Shown piece by piece: positions 59,746 through 64,000 of a DNA stretch of 64,000 bases; within the stretch, counting starts at the first letter, position 1; the number at the start of each line of letters is the position of its first letter. The DNA lies in assembly GCF_038396765.1 (NCBI RefSeq), contig NZ_CP150096.1, positions 4,571,001 to 4,635,000 of the forward strand. Direction: 5' to 3'. The stretch is from Chitinophaga caseinilytica (GTDB lineage: Bacteria; Bacteroidota; Bacteroidia; Chitinophagales; Chitinophagaceae). A program made the position numbers and the translations under genes. The notes beneath the pieces were generated by a model. The model worked only from the letters and a program-made list of their open reading frames with translations. It did not search any database and was not told the origin of the DNA.

Positions 59746-62241
59746 ATGGAAAATAGCCTATCCCTTCAACAACGACTTACAGATCACCGTTATCTCGGTT
59801 TCTTTTCCCTGCTGGTATTCAGCTTGTTCTCGTTTTTTATCGGGAATACTTTCGACCTGGATGGGGATGAAACCTGGTTTTCCTTATTCCTCATCCACGC
59901 CGGCCTTGCCATCCTTTGTTTGATCGGGTATATCACCCTGAAAAAAGACTACCCATTTAAAAAAGATGTAGGCACCATTATCTTACTGCTGGCCCTTATC
60001 AGTTGCTACGCCCTCAACCGGGAAATGGACATTTTCATGGAATCCGTACCCTGGATGGCCGTTTTGCTGCTGATTTCCGGTGCCGCGTTGCTACTGTTGC
60101 GTTATGCAGACCTGATGCCGCGTTGGGCGCGTGTTTTACTAGGTTTCACAACCGGCATTTCATCCGTTTTATTCGCGTACCTCGCCATTTACCTGATTCC
60201 GCTATACGGCATCGCCATAGCAGGGATACTCATGCTGGGCATAGGCCTTCATGCGTTCGTGCCCGCATTCCTCCTGTATCATACCATCTCCGCCATAAGA
60301 AGCCTGAAGCTTGGAAAGCCCGCTCTCGCGGGAGCGGTGCTTTCCCTTATTATTATCGTTGTTTTCTGCGTGAAATATGCCGCTGTCGTGAACGACATTA
60401 ATCGTGTATATAACCGGAAAACGGTGGAAGGGAAAGACGATCTTCCCGCATGGGTGGAAACCTCCCGCCAGGTAGTGCCGGGCTTCGTCGCTGATAGGGT
60501 ATTGAAAACAGGGCTTATCTACAGCTCCCCGGAACTCAGGAACGATGTTTTCGGTTACGGGATGTTCATGCGTGATAGAATGGGTAGTTGTCACGACCCA
60601 TTGGTAACTACGGCCCAGTTGTTCGCACAAGAACTCGCGCCCGATAAAACCGACCGGTACAAAATCCTCGAAGCCCTCTACGATGGCCGGCACGATCAGC
60701 AAGACCGGCTTTGGTCGGGCGATGACCTGTCTACCCGCTACATCCATACCCAAATCCAGCTCTGGCCCGAACAACACCTGGCCTACACAGAAAAATCATT
60801 GACCGTTTTCAATCAAAGCAACTGGCGGACGGAAGAAGGCATCTACTCCTTCGAGCTGCCGGAAGGCGGCGTCGTCACCTCGCTTTCGCTATGGATCAAC
60901 GGAAAAGAGGAAAAAGCCGTGCTCACCACCAAAGAAAAAGCCGACTCCGCCTACAAAACCATCGTGGGAAGGGAAGCCCGTGACCCGTCGCTCGTCCGCT
61001 GGCAAGAGGGGAACATCGTTTCGGTACGTGTTTTTCCCGTTAACCCGCAAGATAAACGCGTCTTCAAAATAGGCGTCACCGCTCCGCTGAAATCGGAGAA
61101 CGGGAAAATGGTGTACGAAAACATCGCCTTCAAAGGCCCGGATTTCCGCAGCGCCACCGAATTCATTTCCATCGGCAACCTCGGCCAGAAACTCCTTGCC
61201 CGCAAGCCCGCCGGATTCGACCGCACGGAAGGCCGACTGGAAAGGGAAGGGGCCTACCGGCCCAACTGGCGGCTCGAAATGGAAGACACGCCCCTGCGGC
61301 CCAGCACCTTCACGTTCAACGGTAACGCATACACGATCATGCCGTACGAGACACAGCGTTCCACCGTAGCCACTTCTGCCATTTACCTCGATATCAACCA
61401 TGCCTGGACTTACGGAGACGTCCGCCGCATCATCGACATGTCTGCCAACCTGCCGGTACGCGTGTTTTCCAACGGCCAATTTACCGACCTTCCGAAAAAT
61501 AACTTCCAGGCATACATCGCGCCTCTCCAACGCCACCGTTTCAGCCTCTTCCCGTTCCACCGGCTGCCAGACCCGGCCGGCGCACTGGTGGTCATCAAAA
61601 GCGCGGAAACCTCGCCCATGCTCTCCGACCTGGAAGGCAGCGCATTCCGGCAGAAACTCTCCGAAAAGCTCGCCGATCCGCAGTTTCCCAAAATCCGGCT
61701 ATACGACTTCGGCGGCCGCTTTTCCCCGTACCTGGCCAGCCTCCGCGCTTCCCGCGCTTTCCGGTACGAAAAAGGCACGCAGGAACAATTGCGGGAACTG
61801 CTGAACAAGGGGATTTTCGCGGACGACCCCGAAACGCCCGACAGGGTGGTGATCCACGAAGCCAAAGCCGCTATCGTGCGGCAGGCCGACAGCGCCGCCG
61901 CCGGTACGGGCCCCGATCATCTCATGCGGCTTTTCGCCTACAACCACATCCTCCAGCAAACGGGCAAAGGCCTCATCACGGGCAGCGAAGGGCAGGAAAA
62001 TCTCATAGCGGAAGCCAAAGAAGCTTACGTGGTATCGCCCATCAGCAGCCTCGTGGTGCTGGAAACGAAGCAGGACTACGAGCGTTTCGATATCAAAGAT
62101 TCCGGGAACAGCCTGCGCAACGCGGCGCTGAACGATTCCGGCAGCGTGCCCGAACCGCATGAATGGGCGCTCATCATCATCGCAATTTTATCCGTTTACC
62201 TATACCTCAACCGCCGCAGATGGACCGTCTTCAACGCTTAA
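59746..62241 (+). CDS. XrtN-system VIT-domain protein with PEP-type C-terminal sorting signal
   Basis: 831 residues. N-terminal half: about six membrane segments (FSLLVFSLFSFFIGNTF, LFLIHAGLAILCLIGYI, IILLLALISCYAL and others to VLSLIIIVVFCVKYAAVV). Residues about 340-450 are a VIT domain (LAYTEKSLTVFNQSNWRTEE, GIYSFELPEGGVVTSLSLWI, KADSAYKTIVGREARDPSLV). The C-terminus is a tripartite signal: PEPHEW (802-807), a hydrophobic helix ALIIIAILSVYLYL, and basic NRRRWTVFNA. This is what exosortases recognise and cut. It is the probable sole substrate of XrtN, whose gene overlaps its last 22 bases. Confidence 0.92.
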   Translation: MENSLSLQQRLTDHRYLGFFSLLVFSLFSFFIGNTFDLDGDETWFSLFLIHAGLAILCLIGYITLKKDYPFKKDVGTIILLLALISCYALNREMDIFMESVPWMAVLLLISGAALLLLRYADLMPRWARVLLGFTTGISSVLFAYLAIYLIPLYGIAIAGILMLGIGLHAFVPAFLLYHTISAIRSLKLGKPALAGAVLSLIIIVVFCVKYAAVVNDINRVYNRKTVEGKDDLPAWVETSRQVVPGFVADRVLKTGLIYSSPELRNDVFGYGMFMRDRMGSCHDPLVTTAQLFAQELAPDKTDRYKILEALYDGRHDQQDRLWSGDDLSTRYIHTQIQLWPEQHLAYTEKSLTVFNQSNWRTEEGIYSFELPEGGVVTSLSLWINGKEEKAVLTTKEKADSAYKTIVGREARDPSLVRWQEGNIVSVRVFPVNPQDKRVFKIGVTAPLKSENGKMVYENIAFKGPDFRSATEFISIGNLGQKLLARKPAGFDRTEGRLEREGAYRPNWRLEMEDTPLRPSTFTFNGNAYTIMPYETQRSTVATSAIYLDINHAWTYGDVRRIIDMSANLPVRVFSNGQFTDLPKNNFQAYIAPLQRHRFSLFPFHRLPDPAGALVVIKSAETSPMLSDLEGSAFRQKLSEKLADPQFPKIRLYDFGGRFSPYLASLRASRAFRYEKGTQEQLRELLNKGIFADDPETPDRVVIHEAKAAIVRQADSAAAGTGPDHLMRLFAYNHILQQTGKGLITGSEGQENLIAEAKEAYVVSPISSLVVLETKQDYERFDIKDSGNSLRNAALNDSGSVPEPHEWALIIIAILSVYLYLNRRRWTVFNA

Positions 62242-63554
62242 TACCCGCTTTGATCTGGACGGCCCTTTACGCCGGCATCGCGCTGTTTGCCCTGGATGAT
62301 TATATGGAGTGGGGCTCCAACGGGTTTATCCTCGGCGCGGCGACGGTGCCGGTCGTACTGCGGGCGGATGCGGCCGATAAATGCAGCCTGCGCTATTTCT
62401 ACGCCGCCCTGGCCTGCTGTGTGCTGGCCTGGATGGTGCCTGCCAAAACGCTGTTGTTCGCCACCATCGTACTGGCGATGTGCTTTTTGGCCGACAGCTT
62501 TTTCGGCAGGATCAACGCGCTGCCCATGCTCGCGCTCATGCTCATGGCGCCGGTATTCCAGTACCTGACCAACATTTTTACCTTTCCTATCCGCCTCCAC
62601 CTCACTCGCCTTGCCGGCGGCATTTTGCGGCTGGCAGGGCGGGAAGTGGCTACAGAAGGCAACGTGCTCGTTCTGAGCGGCACGGAATTTTCTGTAGACC
62701 CCGCGTGCATGGGCCTCAGGATGATGGTAACGGCGCTCCTCTGCGGGATCGCGGCGGTGGGCATCGCACAGCGGAAACTGGGAAAGAGATTATCGTGGTG
62801 GATGTTGGGCGCCTGGCTCGGGTTCATCCTGTTGCTGAACATCGGCAGCAACCTCTTCCGGATCGTACTGCTCGTACAGTTCAGCATCCCGCCGGAAAAC
62901 TACCTGCACGATGTAGTAGGGCTCCTCTGCCTGGGGATGTACGTCCTCATTCCCGTGTTCTTCCTGGCGCCAAGACTGGTGGCCCGTTTCGGCAAAACGC
63001 CCTTGGAACGGATGCCCGAAAAAACGCAGCATCCGCGGTACGTTGTGCTGCAGGCCCACCTTTCCCTCGCCGCATGCATCTTTCTGCTGGCTTATAAAAT
63101 TTCATTGCCGAAGGAAGCGATAGCCGCGCAAACGCCCGCTGTTGCCGGGTTTACCGTGAGCGCACTGCAAAACGGCGTCACGAAAATGGAGCGCAACGGC
63201 GTGCTGGTGTACATCAAGAAAATCAAGGATTGTTATTATACAGACCATCATCCCACCATTTGCTGGCAGGGGAGTGGGTTCGCTTTCCGGAAAGTGAAGG
63301 AGGAACAGATCGCCGGGATGACGCTTTTCACCGGCACGCTCGAAAAAGGGAAAGAGCGGCTCTACACCGCCTGGTGGTATGATAACGGTTCGCTGCAAAC
63401 CGTTTCGCAATTCGAATGGAGATGGAACGCCCTCAGCACCAGGAGCTCCTTTTCACTCGTCAACGTAACGGCATCCAGCCGCGAAACCCTCGCCGCCGAA
63501 ATCTTACGCATGCGCAAAGATGGCACCGTCCGCCACGCGATGGGAATGCCCTGA
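62220..63554 (+). CDS. xrtN: Exosortase N
   Basis: 444 residues. About eight membrane segments in the first 255 residues. The transpeptidase triad is seen as Cys163 in SVDPACMGLRMM, Arg214 in NLFRIVLL and His230 in YLHDVVGLL, the arrangement common to exosortases and archaeosortases. A soluble C-terminal domain (about 300-444) resembles EpsI-like extensions, with YYTDHHPTICWQGSGFAFRK. It should process or anchor the PEPHEW protein encoded just upstream. The ATG lies inside that gene, so translation is coupled. Confidence 0.93.
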   Translation: MDRLQRLIPALIWTALYAGIALFALDDYMEWGSNGFILGAATVPVVLRADAADKCSLRYFYAALACCVLAWMVPAKTLLFATIVLAMCFLADSFFGRINALPMLALMLMAPVFQYLTNIFTFPIRLHLTRLAGGILRLAGREVATEGNVLVLSGTEFSVDPACMGLRMMVTALLCGIAAVGIAQRKLGKRLSWWMLGAWLGFILLLNIGSNLFRIVLLVQFSIPPENYLHDVVGLLCLGMYVLIPVFFLAPRLVARFGKTPLERMPEKTQHPRYVVLQAHLSLAACIFLLAYKISLPKEAIAAQTPAVAGFTVSALQNGVTKMERNGVLVYIKKIKDCYYTDHHPTICWQGSGFAFRKVKEEQIAGMTLFTGTLEKGKERLYTAWWYDNGSLQTVSQFEWRWNALSTRSSFSLVNVTASSRETLAAEILRMRKDGTVRHAMGMP

Positions 63555-63558
63555 TGCC

Positions 63559-64000
63559 TCAGGGTACGCGGGCTGCGGGGTCTTGCTTGAATATCTCGCT
63601 GAGCAACCGGTACAGTTCCGGATGATGCGCCTGCATGCTGTCCGGCTTCTCGAAGAAATATTCGGACACCACCGCCAAAAACTCGCTCTGGTTCATGGCC
63701 GCGTACGGATTGATGTCGCTATGCCCTGACTCGATCCTGCGGATCTCTTCATGCATCACCTGCAACCACGGAAGGCTCGTCACATTCCGCAACAACGATT
63801 CCGGCAGGCCGTCTACATAACCATCGGTCTTGTCGACCAAATGCACGAACTCATGAATAGCGGTATTGCTTTGCCCGCCGTGCTCGGAAAAGCCCGTCCG
63901 CAGCGCGCTGCGCGACAGCAGCATTTGTCCGTTCAAATGCCCGCTGCCCACCATGCCGAGGATATTGCGGCGGTCGCCCTCGAACTGGAAATGCTCGTCG
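63559..64000 (-). CDS. mtfA: MtfA-like zinc metallopeptidase (5' end outside window)
   Basis: The last 147 residues or so are visible; the frame is open to the window edge (DEHFQFEGDRRNILGMVGSG). Zinc motif HEFVHLVD (HExxH) and the third-ligand region SEFLAVVSEYFFEKPDSM identify the MtfA/M90 family, whose E. coli member acts on the Mlc glucose regulator pathway. The stop is four bases after that of xrtN, convergent. Confidence 0.9.
   Translation of the reverse strand, partial: DEHFQFEGDRRNILGMVGSGHLNGQMLLSRSALRTGFSEHGGQSNTAIHEFVHLVDKTDGYVDGLPESLLRNVTSLPWLQVMHEEIRRIESGHSDINPYAAMNQSEFLAVVSEYFFEKPDSMQAHHPELYRLLSEIFKQDPAARVP

Noticed and set aside
1..64000. CRISPR arrays, insertion sequences, integrases, phage genes and rRNA operons
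   Set aside because: No regularly spaced repeats, transposase or integrase motifs, phage structural proteins or rRNA sequence were seen on reading both strands.

Overview
The window looks like chromosomal DNA of a Bacteroidota member, most likely Chitinophagaceae (Chitinophaga or a close relative). This is inferred from moderately high GC, start codons without Shine-Dalgarno sequences, several promoter -7 boxes of the TAnnTTTG type, and gene content: a CzcA-TolC fusion, the exosortase N/VIT pair, DUF4091, DUF1343, DUF4886 and DUF5694 proteins, and a cold-shock protein with a basic N-terminal extension. I saw no rRNA, CRISPR array, insertion sequence or prophage. The two edge genes are cut (imuB on the left, an MtfA-like peptidase on the right).

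Layout. 0-4 kb: end of imuB and complete dnaE2 (damage-induced mutagenesis). 4-9.2 kb: a lipoprotein hydrolase, a long hairpin over a small gene, a DUF1003 membrane protein, a possible exported cysteine hydrolase, ATP-grasp, DUF72 and a cysteine-rich copper-binding-type protein. 9.5-17.1 kb: a DUF4091 glycosidase, then a minus-strand sulfur/redox operon (TsdA-like cytochrome, DsrE, a frameshifted solute-binding protein), a serine hydrolase and an AraC regulator. 17.1-26.6 kb: a structured leader, an orphan ParS/MbcA-type antitoxin-like gene, and a minus-strand heavy-metal operon (DUF6660-like, CzcA-TolC fusion, CzcB, P-type ATPase). 26.7-34.2 kb: S41 peptidase, acyltransferase plus desaturase, AraC regulator, esterase, and a divergent MarR locus with an FMN reductase. 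34.3-38.1 kb: MocR-type regulator, GNAT, an odd tRNA-Cys-like gene, a pyridoxal kinase with an altered catalytic motif, and an AAA ATPase. 38.1-49.9 kb: housekeeping and envelope genes, many separated by clear bidirectional hairpin terminators, with a perfect Crp/Fnr-type palindrome next to a Crp-family gene.

49.9-54.2 kb is an extended arsenic operon (arsR-arsM-acr3-arsC-metallophosphoesterase-sigZ) with two near-identical operator candidates. 54.2-56.4 kb is a decaying patch: three broken genes (including an SDR and an AraC regulator) around one intact SDR, with tandem repeats that look like the lost regulator's binding sites. tRNA-Lys follows. 56.5-63.6 kb carries a hydrolase whose nucleophile is alanine, a GNAT, a GH29 alpha-L-fucosidase, and a two-gene exosortase system: a VIT-domain membrane protein ending in a PEP-type sorting signal and its exosortase XrtN, with overlapping reading frames and twin palindromes upstream.

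Functions are family-level calls made by reading the translated sequences; no database search was run.
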